From Salmonella enterica subsp. enterica serovar Typhimurium str. LT2 (lineage in GTDB: Bacteria > Pseudomonadota > Gammaproteobacteria > Enterobacterales > Enterobacteriaceae), in the NCBI RefSeq assembly GCF_000006945.2, contig NC_003197.2, positions 2,418,001 through 2,482,000 of the forward strand: DNA of 64,000 nucleotides. The letters are read 5' to 3'. Positions within the stretch are counted from its first letter, which is position 1, and every line of letters starts with the position of its first letter. The notes beneath the pieces are model-generated. The model searched no databases. It worked only from the letters and a program-made list of their open reading frames with translations, and was not told the origin of the DNA. The translations under genes and the position numbers were made by a program. Shown in pieces: positions 29,143 to 38,685 of the stretch.

Positions 29143-29598
29143 TTACAAATCATCCAGGAAAGTTTTATCCAGTTGTTTGAAGGCGCGCTTAAGCGTGTCA
29201 GCTAATGCCTGGTAATCCGGCTTTCCTTCTACCGGCGCCAGCGCTTGTCCAGCCTCCTGCAATTTACCGCGAACTTCGTAAAACCAGTTAAGGATTGAAG
29301 GCGGCAACGGCGTCACGGAACGTTTCCCTAACCACCATAATCCCTGCATGGGCAAGCTCAGGGCGAACAGGGCGGTCGCCACGGCCGGACCTAACTGACC
29401 GCCCAGCGCTATCTGCCAGCATAATGTAAAGACGGCGACAGGCGGCATAAATCGTATGGCATAGCGCGTCATACGAATGACGCGGTTTTCGACGAAAACG
29501 GGCGCCAGCCGTTTTTCCATCGGCCACGTCTTCGCGTAGTGCTGCCCCCGGCGAAATAAGCTAAAAAAATTTACGGAGCGATTATCCGGTGTCGACAT
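29143..29598 (-). CDS. yfbV: YfbV (UPF0208), inner-membrane protein
   Basis: A 151-residue DUF412 membrane protein with two hydrophobic segments (about 48-68 and 72-92) flanked by basic N-terminal and charged C-terminal regions. In E. coli it was reported to help insulate the Ter macrodomain from flanking chromosome, by an unknown mechanism. It is divergent from ackA, and a terminator follows it. Confidence 0.93.
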   Translation of the reverse strand: MSTPDNRSVNFFSLFRRGQHYAKTWPMEKRLAPVFVENRVIRMTRYAIRFMPPVAVFTLCWQIALGGQLGPAVATALFALSLPMQGLWWLGKRSVTPLPPSILNWFYEVRGKLQEAGQALAPVEGKPDYQALADTLKRAFKQLDKTFLDDL

Positions 29599-29937
29599 GG
29601 CCTACCTCAACTTCACATATAAAATTTAAAAAATTTGTGCAAAACAACAACTGCGAGGGACAACGTTCAAAACATTTTGTCTTCGATACCCACTATCAGG
29701 TATCCTGTGTCGGCCTGTCAAAGGCCGGTAGTTTAAAATCATTGAGTCGTCAATATTACACATAGTATGCCATTGGCTGAAAAATACGCAAAATGGCATA
29801 GACTCAAAGGTATTTCTTCCATCATGCCCAAAAAAACTCCTGCGCATGATGTTAATCATAAATGTCAGGGCTATCATGCGCTACGCTCTATGGCTCACTG
29901 ACGTTTTTTTAGCCACGTATCATAAATAGGTACTTCC
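29599..29937. other. 339-bp divergent yfbV-ackA gap
   Basis: Holds the divergent promoters of yfbV and ackA, though I could not assign convincing -35/-10 pairs. A GC hairpin (CGGCC...GGCCG, about 29714-29730) and an 8-bp inverted repeat, CATCATGC at 29820-29827 and GCATGATG at 29844-29851, are the only distinct structures. The ackA ribosome site is weak (AGGT about eight bases before ATG). Confidence 0.6.
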
Positions 29938-31140
29938 ATGTCGAGTAAGTTAGTACTGGTTCTGAACTGCGGTAGTTCTTCACTGAAATTTGCAATTATT
30001 GATGCAGTTAATGGTGATGAATACCTTTCTGGTTTAGCCGAATGTTTCCATCTGCCAGAAGCACGCATCAAATGGAAAATGGACGGCAGTAAACAAGAAG
30101 CGGCTTTAGGTGCAGGCGCCGCTCACAGTGAAGCGCTGAACTTTATCGTTAACACTATTCTGGCACAAAAACCAGAACTGTCTGCGCAGTTAACTGCAAT
30201 TGGTCACCGTATCGTACACGGCGGCGAGAAGTATACCAGCTCCGTAGTCATTGATGAGTCCGTCATTCAGGGCATCAAAGATTCCGCCTCTTTCGCACCG
30301 CTGCATAACCCGGCTCACCTGATTGGTATCGCCGAAGCGCTGAAATCTTTCCCGCAGCTGAAAGATAAAAACGTTGCAGTATTCGACACCGCCTTCCATC
30401 AGACCATGCCGGAAGAATCTTACCTGTATGCCCTGCCGTACAGCCTGTATAAAGAACACGGCGTTCGTCGCTATGGCGCACACGGCACCAGCCACTTCTA
30501 TGTAACTCAGGAAGCGGCAAAAATGCTGAACAAGCCGGTAGAAGAACTGAACATTATCACCTGCCACCTGGGCAACGGCGGTTCTGTTTCCGCTATCCGT
30601 AACGGTAAATGCGTGGATACCTCTATGGGTCTGACCCCGCTGGAAGGCCTGGTCATGGGTACCCGTTCCGGCGATATCGACCCTGCGATTATCTTCCACC
30701 TGCACGACACTCTGGGCATGAGCGTGGATCAGATCAACAAAATGCTGACCAAAGAGTCCGGTCTGCTGGGTCTGACTGAAGTGACCAGCGACTGCCGTTA
30801 TGTTGAAGACAACTACGCCACCAAAGAAGACGCTAAACGTGCGATGGACGTTTACTGCCACCGCCTGGCGAAATACATCGGTTCTTACACCGCTCTGATG
30901 GACGGTCGTCTGGATGCAGTCGTGTTCACCGGCGGTATCGGTGAAAACGCCGCGATGGTTCGCGAGCTGTCTCTGGGTAAACTGGGCGTGCTGGGCTTTG
31001 AAGTCGACCACGAACGTAACCTGGCGGCCCGCTTCGGCAAATCTGGTTTCATCAACAAAGAAGGTACCCGTCCGGCGGTGGTGATCCCAACCAACGAAGA
31101 ACTGGTTATCGCGCAAGACGCGAGCCGTCTGACTGCCTGA
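29938..31140 (+). CDS. ackA: Acetate kinase AckA
   Basis: A 400-residue ASKHA-fold kinase. It interconverts acetyl phosphate and ADP with acetate and ATP, and with Pta forms the acetate overflow and acetyl-phosphate branch. Visible motifs are the N-terminal phosphate loop LNCGSSSLK, GHRIVHGG (about 86-93), DTAFHQTMP (about 150), HLGNGGS (about 209) and the C-terminal GGIGENA. Strongly biased codon use fits high expression. pta follows 76 bp later. Confidence 0.98.
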   Translation: MSSKLVLVLNCGSSSLKFAIIDAVNGDEYLSGLAECFHLPEARIKWKMDGSKQEAALGAGAAHSEALNFIVNTILAQKPELSAQLTAIGHRIVHGGEKYTSSVVIDESVIQGIKDSASFAPLHNPAHLIGIAEALKSFPQLKDKNVAVFDTAFHQTMPEESYLYALPYSLYKEHGVRRYGAHGTSHFYVTQEAAKMLNKPVEELNIITCHLGNGGSVSAIRNGKCVDTSMGLTPLEGLVMGTRSGDIDPAIIFHLHDTLGMSVDQINKMLTKESGLLGLTEVTSDCRYVEDNYATKEDAKRAMDVYCHRLAKYIGSYTALMDGRLDAVVFTGGIGENAAMVRELSLGKLGVLGFEVDHERNLAARFGKSGFINKEGTRPAVVIPTNEELVIAQDASRLTA

Positions 31141-31145
31141 TTTCA

Positions 31146-31175
31146 CACCGCCAGCCTCGCTGGCGGTGCTGTTTT
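31146..31175 (+). terminator. Hairpin between ackA and pta
   Basis: A perfect 10-bp stem (CACCGCCAGC / GCTGGCGGTG) with a three-base loop, then CTGTTTTG. It may partly terminate ackA transcription or stabilise the upstream message. The short T-run suggests it is leaky, allowing pta read-through. Confidence 0.65.
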
Positions 31176-31216
31176 GTAACCCGTCCCCAAAAGACGGTAA
31201 CGAAAGAGGATAAACC

Positions 31217-33361
31217 GTGTCCCGTATTATTATGCTGATCCCTACCGGAACCAGCGTCGGCCTGACCAGCGTCAGCCTCGGCGTCATCCGTGCTATGGAA
31301 CGCAAAGGCGTTCGTCTGAGCGTCTTTAAGCCTATCGCCCAGCCTCGCGCTGGCGGCGATGCGCCTGACCAGACCACCACTATCGTTCGCGCGAACTCTA
31401 CCCTGCCGGCGGCTGAACCGCTGAAGATGAGCCACGTTGAATCTCTGCTCTCCAGCAACCAGAAAGACGTGCTGATGGAAGAGATCATCGCGAACTACCA
31501 TGCGAATACCAAAGACGCGGAAGTGGTGCTGGTTGAAGGTCTGGTTCCGACCCGTAAACATCAGTTCGCTCAGTCTCTGAACTATGAAATCGCGAAAACG
31601 CTGAATGCGGAAATCGTTTTTGTCATGTCTCAGGGTACCGACACGCCAGAACAGCTGAACGAGCGTATCGAACTGACGCGCAGCAGCTTCGGCGGCGCGA
31701 AAAACACCAACATCACCGGTGTTATTATCAACAAACTGAATGCGCCGGTTGATGAACAAGGCCGTACTCGCCCGGATCTGTCGGAGATCTTTGACGACTC
31801 TTCCAAAGCGCAGGTGATCAAAATCGATCCTGCTAAACTGCAGGAATCCAGCCCGCTGCCGGTTCTGGGCGCGGTGCCGTGGAGCTTCGACCTGATTGCG
31901 ACCCGCGCTATCGATATGGCGCGTCACCTGAACGCCACCATCATTAACGAAGGCGATATCAAAACCCGCCGCGTTAAATCCGTCACTTTCTGCGCGCGTA
32001 GTATTCCGCATATGCTGGAACATTTCCGCGCAGGCTCGTTGTTAGTGACCTCCGCTGACCGTCCGGACGTACTGGTCGCAGCTTGCCTGGCCGCGATGAA
32101 CGGCGTAGAAATCGGCGCCCTGTTGCTGACCGGCGGCTATGAAATGGACGCGCGCATTTCTAAACTGTGCGAACGCGCATTCGCCACCGGTCTGCCGGTC
32201 TTTATGGTGAACACCAACACCTGGCAGACTTCGCTGAGCCTGCAAAGCTTCAATCTGGAAGTCCCGGTTGATGACCATGAGCGCATCGAGAAAGTTCAGG
32301 AATACGTCGCGAACTACGTTAACGCTGAGTGGATCGAGTCGCTGACCGCCACTTCCGAGCGTAGCCGTCGTCTCTCTCCGCCGGCGTTCCGCTACCAACT
32401 GACTGAGCTGGCGCGTAAAGCCGGTAAACGCGTAGTGCTGCCGGAAGGCGACGAACCGCGTACCGTCAAAGCGGCGGCAATCTGCGCTGAACGCGGCATC
32501 GCCACTTGCGTACTGCTGGGCAACCCGGATGAAATCAACCGCGTCGCGGCATCTCAGGGCGTTGAGCTGGGCGCAGGTATTGAAATCGTCGATCCGGAAG
32601 TGGTGCGTGAAAGCTATGTCGCTCGCCTGGTTGAGCTGCGTAAGAGCAAAGGCATGACCGAACCGGTTGCCCGCGAACAGCTGGAAGACAACGTGGTGCT
32701 CGGCACGCTGATGCTGGAGCAAGACGAAGTCGACGGCCTGGTTTCCGGCGCGGTTCATACCACCGCCAACACCATCCGTCCGCCGCTGCAGCTTATTAAA
32801 ACGGCGCCGGGTAGCTCCCTGGTCTCTTCTGTGTTCTTTATGCTACTGCCGGAACAGGTTTACGTTTACGGCGACTGCGCAATCAACCCAGACCCGACCG
32901 CAGAGCAGCTGGCAGAAATCGCGATTCAGTCTGCGGATTCCGCCATTGCCTTCGGCATCGAACCGCGTGTGGCAATGCTCTCCTACTCCACCGGCACCTC
33001 TGGCGCGGGCAGCGACGTAGAGAAAGTACGTGAAGCGACGCGTCTGGCGCAGGAAAAACGTCCTGACCTGATGATCGACGGTCCGTTGCAGTACGACGCC
33101 GCGGTCATGGCTGACGTAGCGAAATCCAAAGCGCCGAACTCGCCGGTTGCGGGTCGCGCTACCGTGTTCATTTTCCCGGATCTGAACACCGGTAACACCA
33201 CCTACAAAGCGGTACAGCGTTCTGCCGACCTGATCTCCATCGGGCCGATGTTGCAGGGTATGCGCAAGCCGGTGAACGACCTGTCCCGTGGCGCGCTGGT
33301 TGACGATATCGTCTACACCATCGCCCTGACGGCGATCCAGGCTTCTCAGCAGCAGCAGTAA
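31217..33361 (+). CDS. pta: Phosphate acetyltransferase Pta
   Basis: A 714-residue long-form phosphotransacetylase: acetyl-CoA plus phosphate to acetyl phosphate plus CoA. An N-terminal P-loop-like regulatory region (IPTGTSVGLTSVSLG near 7-21) and a DRTGG-type middle domain are followed by the catalytic PTA domain (about 390-714). The start is GTG at 31217, with AGAGGA upstream. Codon use is highly biased. A BIME follows. Confidence 0.98.
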   Translation: MSRIIMLIPTGTSVGLTSVSLGVIRAMERKGVRLSVFKPIAQPRAGGDAPDQTTTIVRANSTLPAAEPLKMSHVESLLSSNQKDVLMEEIIANYHANTKDAEVVLVEGLVPTRKHQFAQSLNYEIAKTLNAEIVFVMSQGTDTPEQLNERIELTRSSFGGAKNTNITGVIINKLNAPVDEQGRTRPDLSEIFDDSSKAQVIKIDPAKLQESSPLPVLGAVPWSFDLIATRAIDMARHLNATIINEGDIKTRRVKSVTFCARSIPHMLEHFRAGSLLVTSADRPDVLVAACLAAMNGVEIGALLLTGGYEMDARISKLCERAFATGLPVFMVNTNTWQTSLSLQSFNLEVPVDDHERIEKVQEYVANYVNAEWIESLTATSERSRRLSPPAFRYQLTELARKAGKRVVLPEGDEPRTVKAAAICAERGIATCVLLGNPDEINRVAASQGVELGAGIEIVDPEVVRESYVARLVELRKSKGMTEPVAREQLEDNVVLGTLMLEQDEVDGLVSGAVHTTANTIRPPLQLIKTAPGSSLVSSVFFMLLPEQVYVYGDCAINPDPTAEQLAEIAIQSADSAIAFGIEPRVAMLSYSTGTSGAGSDVEKVREATRLAQEKRPDLMIDGPLQYDAAVMADVAKSKAPNSPVAGRATVFIFPDLNTGNTTYKAVQRSADLISIGPMLQGMRKPVNDLSRGALVDDIVYTIALTAIQASQQQQ

Positions 33362-33374
33362 CAGTAAAAGCTAA

Positions 33375-33464
33375 TGCCGGATGGCGGCGTGAACGCCTTG
33401 TCCGGCCTACAGGTGAGATACCGTTGTAGGCCGGATAAGACGCGTTAGCATCGCCATCCGGCAT
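33375..33464. repeat. BIME (two REP units) after pta
   Basis: A REP pair in inverted orientation. TGCCGGATGGCGGCGTG opens the first unit and CGCCATCCGGCA closes the second, with two CCGGCCTAC/GTAGGCCGG motifs facing each other. It starts 14 bp after the pta stop. Confidence 0.92.
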
Positions 33465-33578
33465 TCTGCTATTTACCCTGCAAAGCGGAATTTTTTGCTT
33501 AACTGCGCTGCATCAATGAATAACTATTCCCTTCTTCTCATACTTAGCCTCTTTGCTTTGCAACAGGGATAGTCTGTC

Positions 33579-35099
33579 ATGTCTGTCGTTACAGAATCAA
33601 AAACAGCCAGAAAATGGGCAATGCCCGATACGCTGGTCATCATCTTTTTTGTCGCCATTTTAACCAGTATCGCCACCTGGGTCGTCCCCGTTGGGATGTT
33701 TGATAGCCAGGAAGTGCAGTATCAGGTCGATGGTCAGACAAAAACCCGCAAAGTCGTCGACCCGCACTCTTTTCGCATTGTGACCAACGAGGCCGGGGAA
33801 GCGCAGTATCATCGAGTACAATTTTTCACTACCGGCGATGAAAGACCAGGGCTGATGAATTTTCCGTTTGAAGGGTTAACATCCGGATCGAAATTCGGCA
33901 CTGCCGTCGGCATCATTATGTTTATGTTGGTGATTGGCGGCGCATTCGGCATCGTGATGCGTACCGGCACCGTGGATAACGGCATTCTGGCGCTTATTCG
34001 CCACACGCGGGGCAACGAAGTCCTGTTTATTCCGGTGCTATTTGTCCTCTTTTCGTTAGGGGGCGCCGTATTTGGCATGGGCGAAGAGGCGGTCGCCTTT
34101 GCAATTATCATAGCCCCGCTGATGGTCAGGCTGGGCTATGACAGCATTACCACCGTCCTGGTGACCTATATCGCCACCCAAATTGGCTTTGCCAGTTCGT
34201 GGATGAACCCGTTTTGCGTAGTCGTCGCCCAGGGGATTGCCGGCGTGCCGGTACTTTCCGGCTCCGGGCTGCGTATTGTGGTCTGGATTGTCGCCACGCT
34301 GATTGGGCTGGTTTTTACGCTGGTCTACGCCTCACGCGTGAAAAAGAATCCGCTGCTGTCCCGCGTCCACGAATCCGATCGCTATTTCCGCGAACAGCAG
34401 GATGAAGTCGTCCAGCGCCCTTTCACCTTCGGTGACTGGCTGGTACTGCTGGTCCTGACCGGCGTAATGATTTGGGTCGTCTGGGGCGTGATTGTCCACG
34501 CCTGGTTTATTCCGGAGATCGCCAGCCAGTTTTTCACCATGGGCGTGGTGATCGGCCTCATTGGCGTTATCTTCCGCCTCAACGGTATGACGGTCAACGT
34601 GATGGCGTCCTCATTCACCGAAGGGGCGAGAATGATGATCGCGCCCGCCTTGCTGGTGGGTTTTGCCAAAGGCATTCTGCTGCTGGTCGGCAACGGCGAA
34701 GCCGGGGAACCCAGCGTGCTCAATACGTTGCTTAACAGTATCGCGCATGGCATCAGCGGGCTTAATAATGCTATCGCCGCCTGGTTTATGCTGCTCTTCC
34801 AGGCGGTATTTAATTTCTTTGTCACGTCCGGTTCGGGTCAGGCGGCGTTAACCATGCCATTACTGGCGCCGCTCGGCGATCTGGTCGGTGTTAACCGTCA
34901 GGTGACTGTTCTGGCCTTCCAGTTTGGCGATGGCTTCAGCCATATTATCTATCCGACATCAGCCTCGCTGATGGCCACGCTGGGCGTGTGCCGGGTCGAT
35001 TTTCGCAACTGGCTGAAAGTGGGGGCGTCGCTGCTGGGACTACTGTTTATTATGTCCAGCGTGGTCGTCATTGGCGCGCAGATGATGGGATATCATTGA
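33579..35099 (+). CDS. yfcC: YfcC family transporter (C4-dicarboxylate/arginine-type)
   Basis: A 506-residue inner-membrane protein with about 12 predicted helices, in the DcuC/YfcC (DUF1504-like, ArcD-related) family. The periplasmic loop after helix 1 (about 35-95) carries charged residues. The core GMGEEAVAF and VTSGSGQAALTMPLLAPLGDLVG stretches are conserved among YfcC proteins. The substrate is not established; the locus next to ackA-pta has suggested a role in acetate or overflow metabolism. Intact length equals that of E. coli. Confidence 0.92.
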   Translation: MSVVTESKTARKWAMPDTLVIIFFVAILTSIATWVVPVGMFDSQEVQYQVDGQTKTRKVVDPHSFRIVTNEAGEAQYHRVQFFTTGDERPGLMNFPFEGLTSGSKFGTAVGIIMFMLVIGGAFGIVMRTGTVDNGILALIRHTRGNEVLFIPVLFVLFSLGGAVFGMGEEAVAFAIIIAPLMVRLGYDSITTVLVTYIATQIGFASSWMNPFCVVVAQGIAGVPVLSGSGLRIVVWIVATLIGLVFTLVYASRVKKNPLLSRVHESDRYFREQQDEVVQRPFTFGDWLVLLVLTGVMIWVVWGVIVHAWFIPEIASQFFTMGVVIGLIGVIFRLNGMTVNVMASSFTEGARMMIAPALLVGFAKGILLLVGNGEAGEPSVLNTLLNSIAHGISGLNNAIAAWFMLLFQAVFNFFVTSGSGQAALTMPLLAPLGDLVGVNRQVTVLAFQFGDGFSHIIYPTSASLMATLGVCRVDFRNWLKVGASLLGLLFIMSSVVVIGAQMMGYH

Positions 35100-35106
35100 T
35101 CCAAAA

Positions 35107-35135
35107 TGCCGGATGAGCATCAGCGCCATCCGGCA
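35107..35135. repeat. Single REP unit after yfcC
   Basis: One REP unit, TGCCGGATG...CGCCATCCGGCA, lies seven bases past the yfcC stop and about 13 bp before the convergent transketolase gene. No other element is visible in this gap. Confidence 0.88.
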
Positions 35136-35147
35136 ATATCTCCATGA

Positions 35148-36101
35148 TTAAAGCAGTGATTTCGCGGCTTCTACAATCGCTTCGGCGGTGAGTCCGTACT
35201 CTTTTTGTAAGAAATCCTGCGTTCCTACCTGCCCATAACGCTCTTTGACGCCAACACGGCGCATCGGCACCGGACAGTTTTCCACCAGCACTTCCGCCAC
35301 CGCTGACCCCAGTCCATTATGGATGCTGTGGTTTTCACACGTGACGATACGCCGCGTTTTTTCCGCGTAGTTTTTCACCAACATGCGATCGATAGGCTTT
35401 AAGGTGAACATATCAATGACCGCGGCGCTCACACCTTCCTGCTCCAGTTGGCGCGCCGCCTCCAGCGCCTCCGCCACCATAATGCCGTTGGCGATAAGCG
35501 TAATATCATCGCCCTCGCGCAGTACGTTGCCCTTGCCAATGGTAAAGGTAGAGCCTGGCGCATAGATACTCCGCGCCTGCTTACGGATGGTACGCAGCCA
35601 GTAAAAACCGTCCAGGTCCATTAGCTGGCGTAAAATATCCGCGAACATCACCGCATCCGTCACCTCCAGTACTACGGAGTGCGCCAGCCCGCGAACAATC
35701 CCCATATCTTCAAAAGACATATGGGTGCCGCCGTTATGGCACGCTGTCACTCCGGCATCGGAGGCGATCACTTTGACGTTGTTACGCTGATAATCCAGCG
35801 CCATAAAGAGCTGATCAAAACAGCGACGGCTGGCAAAAGCGGTAAAGGTATGCACAAACGGTTTACGACCGGTCAGCGCCAGCCCCGCCGCCGTGCCAAT
35901 CACATTCGCCTCCATAATACCGCAGTTAATGACATGCTGCGGGTAGTCACGCGCCACGCTGTCCATCGCCATTGAGCTCATTAAATCAGCCTCAAGCGCA
36001 ATAATTGGGCTTCCGGCCTCAATCTGCCCGGCGATAAAACCGGCGTAAACTTTGCGCATTTCGATATCGTCTTTAAGCCCTGCGGGCGCAAGCTTAATCA
36101 T
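35148..36101 (-). CDS. Transketolase, C-terminal subunit (TktC half)
   Basis: A 317-residue protein covering the pyrimidine-binding and C-terminal domains of transketolase (Pfam Transket_pyr and Transketolase_C). It is not fused to the TPP-phosphate half, which lies upstream. TPP pyrimidine contacts appear around GIMEANVIGTAAGLA, and the conserved TCENHSIHNGLGSAVAEVL near 250. Start is ATG 36101, with GGAGG six bases upstream; it overlaps the N-terminal subunit by eight bases, a layout that favours equal synthesis. In S. Typhimurium this pair was described as a third transketolase, TktC, as I recall. Confidence 0.9.
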   Translation of the reverse strand: MIKLAPAGLKDDIEMRKVYAGFIAGQIEAGSPIIALEADLMSSMAMDSVARDYPQHVINCGIMEANVIGTAAGLALTGRKPFVHTFTAFASRRCFDQLFMALDYQRNNVKVIASDAGVTACHNGGTHMSFEDMGIVRGLAHSVVLEVTDAVMFADILRQLMDLDGFYWLRTIRKQARSIYAPGSTFTIGKGNVLREGDDITLIANGIMVAEALEAARQLEQEGVSAAVIDMFTLKPIDRMLVKNYAEKTRRIVTCENHSIHNGLGSAVAEVLVENCPVPMRRVGVKERYGQVGTQDFLQKEYGLTAEAIVEAAKSLL

Positions 36102-36924
36102 GCATGACCTCCAGTTGATGAATGGCCTCATTGAGCGTCTGCTTCATGCCATCCGTCAGGCGTAAGTGGTGAGAATTCGTTAACTGCTCCAGGCATGGCA
36201 CCCCCTGCCCTTTAATGCTGTCAAGGATCACAACCCGTGGCTGGGCATCGGCGGGCGGCACAGGCTGAACCACCGCCAGTAGTCCGGCGATATCATCGCC
36301 TTTGACGGTGACGACATCGAAACCAAACGCACGGAATTTCCCTTCCAGATCGAATGGATTGATAATCTCCTCCAGCTCGCCGTCAAGCTGCTGTTTATTC
36401 CAGTCAATGAAAACGGTCAGATTATTCAGGCGGTGGTGGGCAATAAACTGAAACGCCTCCCAGCACTGCCCTTCATTCAGCTCCCCATCGCCGACAATGC
36501 AAAATACCCGGTTGGGTCGCCGCGCCAGTTTATGCGACAACGCCATTCCGCCCGCAATAGAGATGCCCTGTCCCAGTGAGCCGGTCGTGGCGTCCACGCC
36601 GCGCGTTTTTAGCCGATCCGGATGGCTGGGAAGACGGGTGCCGTTCTGGTTAAGCGTATTCAGCTCTTCGCGCGGGAAATAGCCTTTAATCGCCAGGGTA
36701 CTGTACAACGCGGGGCCCGCATGGCCTTTCGACAGTACGAAGTAATCGCGTTCCGGCCAGTCCGGGTCGGCAGGGTCGATTTTCATCACCGCGCCGTACA
36801 GAACCGCCAGAGTCTCCACTACCGACATGCTGCCGCCATAGTGACCAAAGCCAAGATGGTTTAAGGATTTGAGCGTGGCGACGCGAATATCGCGCGCCAG
36901 TTGGGTGATTTCGGTTACGTTCAT
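36094..36924 (-). CDS. Transketolase, N-terminal (TPP-binding) subunit (TktC half)
   Basis: A 276-residue protein corresponding to the N-terminal domain of transketolase. The TPP motif begins GDG at 145-147 (GDGELNEGQCWEAF) and ends with the metal-binding N/Q (WNKQQLDG). The catalytic-domain signature FVLSKGHAGPALYS is at 62-75. The stop overlaps the partner gene by eight bases. Split transketolases are usual in archaea and some operons of Gram-positive bacteria. Adjacent to PTS EIIC, it may handle the sugar imported there. Confidence 0.92.
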   Translation of the reverse strand: MNVTEITQLARDIRVATLKSLNHLGFGHYGGSMSVVETLAVLYGAVMKIDPADPDWPERDYFVLSKGHAGPALYSTLAIKGYFPREELNTLNQNGTRLPSHPDRLKTRGVDATTGSLGQGISIAGGMALSHKLARRPNRVFCIVGDGELNEGQCWEAFQFIAHHRLNNLTVFIDWNKQQLDGELEEIINPFDLEGKFRAFGFDVVTVKGDDIAGLLAVVQPVPPADAQPRVVILDSIKGQGVPCLEQLTNSHHLRLTDGMKQTLNEAIHQLEVMHD

Positions 36925-38318
36925 TCTTTCGCTCCGCTATTTTCCTGCACTTCGGCAGTCGCTTTTTTGTTTTTGGCCAACACGTTGTACGCCACCAGTA
37001 GCGCGAATAGCGCCACCACCAGCCCCGTGATAGCCATCGGCGACAGATAACGCGCCAGGTTGCCCAGCAAAATACCGATTACGCCAAAGTCAGCATCCGA
37101 GAACGTGGTATTGGCGAAGCCGATCGCGCCGAGAACCGGCAGTAACAGCACTGGCAGGAAAGTGATTAATAGACCATTAGCAAATGCGCCGATCATCGCC
37201 CCGCGGCGACCGCCGGTGGCATTGCCAAAGACGCCTGCGGTCGCGCCGGTAAAGAAGTGCGGCACAACGCCTGGCAGGATTAACACAAGCTTCATCTGTC
37301 CAAGCAGGAACAGCCCCACCAGCCCGCCGAGAAAACTGAACAGGAAGCCAATCAGTACCGCGTTAGGGGCATAGGGATACACCACCGGGCAGTCCAGCGC
37401 CGGACGCGCGTTTGGCACCAGTTTTTCTGAAAAGCCGGTAAAGGCCGGAACAATTTCCGCCAGAATCAGACGGACGCCTTGCAGAATGATGAATACGCCG
37501 GCGGCGAAGGTGATTGCCATGATGATGGCGTACACCAGATAGTTTTGCCCGCCGCTAAACGTCGCTTCGACATACTCACGCCCTGCGCTGACTGCCATGA
37601 TCAGATAGATAATCATCATGGTCAGCGAAATCGAGATAGAACTGTCGCGTAAAAAACTGAGGTTTTTCGGCAGGTTCATCTCTTCCGTGGAGCGGGAGCC
37701 TTTACCACACAGGCTGCCAATCCAGCCGGAAAGCACATATCCCAGGGTACCGAAGTGACCAAACGCAATGTCATCGGTACCGGTAATCCGCCTCATATAA
37801 CGTTGAGCCAAGGCCGGGAAGAAGGCCATCACCAGCCCCAGGATCAGCGATCCGGTGAAGACCAGCCCTACGCCCTCAAACCCCGCCACGGTCAGGATTA
37901 CGCCAATCATACAGGCCATGTAAAAGGTGTGATGCCCGGTCAAAAAGATATATTTAAGACGCGTAAAGCGTGCCACGACAATATTGGCCACCATACCAAA
38001 TGCCATAATTAACGCCGTGGACGCGCCATATTTTTCCAGCGCGATTGAGACTATCGCTTCATTATTAGGAATAATGCCCTGAATATTAAAAGCGTGTTCA
38101 AACATACCCCCTAGCGGATTTAATGAACCCACCAGTACGGTTGCGCCGCCGCCAAGCACAATAAAACCTAAAATGGTTTTAATCGTGCCTTTCACCACAT
38201 CGGAAAACGCTTTTTTCTGCGCCACCAGACCAATCAGCGCAATTAACCCTACAAGCACCGAGGGCACTTTTAAAATATCAACAACAAAATTCAGCGTTTC
38301 AAGGATAAACATATCCAC
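36921..38318 (-). CDS. PTS EIIC component, ascorbate/galactitol (AG-Asc) superfamily
   Basis: A 465-residue inner-membrane permease with about 11 hydrophobic helices, closest in appearance to UlaA/SgaT ascorbate-type EIIC. The conserved TGHHTFYMACMIG region (about 127-140) matches the substrate-site helix pair of UlaA proteins. It carries a sugar or sugar acid across while EIIB phosphorylates it. The substrate is unknown. It overlaps the transketolase subunit gene by four bases and lies 14 bp after EIIB. The C-terminus is hydrophilic. Confidence 0.9.
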   Translation of the reverse strand: MDMFILETLNFVVDILKVPSVLVGLIALIGLVAQKKAFSDVVKGTIKTILGFIVLGGGATVLVGSLNPLGGMFEHAFNIQGIIPNNEAIVSIALEKYGASTALIMAFGMVANIVVARFTRLKYIFLTGHHTFYMACMIGVILTVAGFEGVGLVFTGSLILGLVMAFFPALAQRYMRRITGTDDIAFGHFGTLGYVLSGWIGSLCGKGSRSTEEMNLPKNLSFLRDSSISISLTMMIIYLIMAVSAGREYVEATFSGGQNYLVYAIIMAITFAAGVFIILQGVRLILAEIVPAFTGFSEKLVPNARPALDCPVVYPYAPNAVLIGFLFSFLGGLVGLFLLGQMKLVLILPGVVPHFFTGATAGVFGNATGGRRGAMIGAFANGLLITFLPVLLLPVLGAIGFANTTFSDADFGVIGILLGNLARYLSPMAITGLVVALFALLVAYNVLAKNKKATAEVQENSGAKE

Positions 38319-38332
38319 CTCGCCAGCAATAA

Positions 38333-38605
38333 TTATTGTTTAGCGAACCATGCGCGCAGCTGCGTTTCCAGTTCGTTGATGTCGATGATGTTATTGATCA
38401 CCACCAGTTGGCTTTCCGGTACGCTGGCGCTGGCCGCGATATCTTTGGCCATTACAAAAAGATCGGCAGCCCCGGGCGTGGCCGATGAAAGATCGGAGTG
38501 TTCCACCTCGGCGTCAATATTGAGTTTCTTTAATACTTTTTTAATGTTCATTTCTACCATAAAACTACTACCCAGGCCGGAACCGCAAATTGCCATGATT
38601 TTCAT
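38333..38605 (-). CDS. PTS EIIB component, lactose/ascorbate type
   Basis: A 90-residue cytoplasmic phosphocarrier. The P-loop cysteine is C8 in CGSGLGSS, which becomes phosphorylated by EIIA and passes the phosphate to substrate. I start at ATG 38605, with AGGTG six bases upstream; the frame also allows GTG at 38614. It lies between EIIA and EIIC. The C-terminus contains a ...NIIDINELETQLR... stretch typical of this fold. Confidence 0.92.
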   Translation of the reverse strand: MKIMAICGSGLGSSFMVEMNIKKVLKKLNIDAEVEHSDLSSATPGAADLFVMAKDIAASASVPESQLVVINNIIDINELETQLRAWFAKQ

Positions 38606-38685
38606 TATTGTCACCTTTTAAAAGTAGAGTTGGTCTGCATCACGCACGGGCGTAATGTTATTTACCGCAAGAAAATGGAATAAAA

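Noticed and set aside
30190..31488. 432-codon minus-strand frame opposite ackA and pta
   Set aside because: Both sense genes are intact and strongly codon-biased, which creates long antisense frames. No recognisable protein family.
36094..36101. Split transketolase as a frameshifted single gene
   Set aside because: Each half has its own ribosome site and conserved start, with an eight-base overlap, as in known two-subunit transketolases. It is not a broken fusion.
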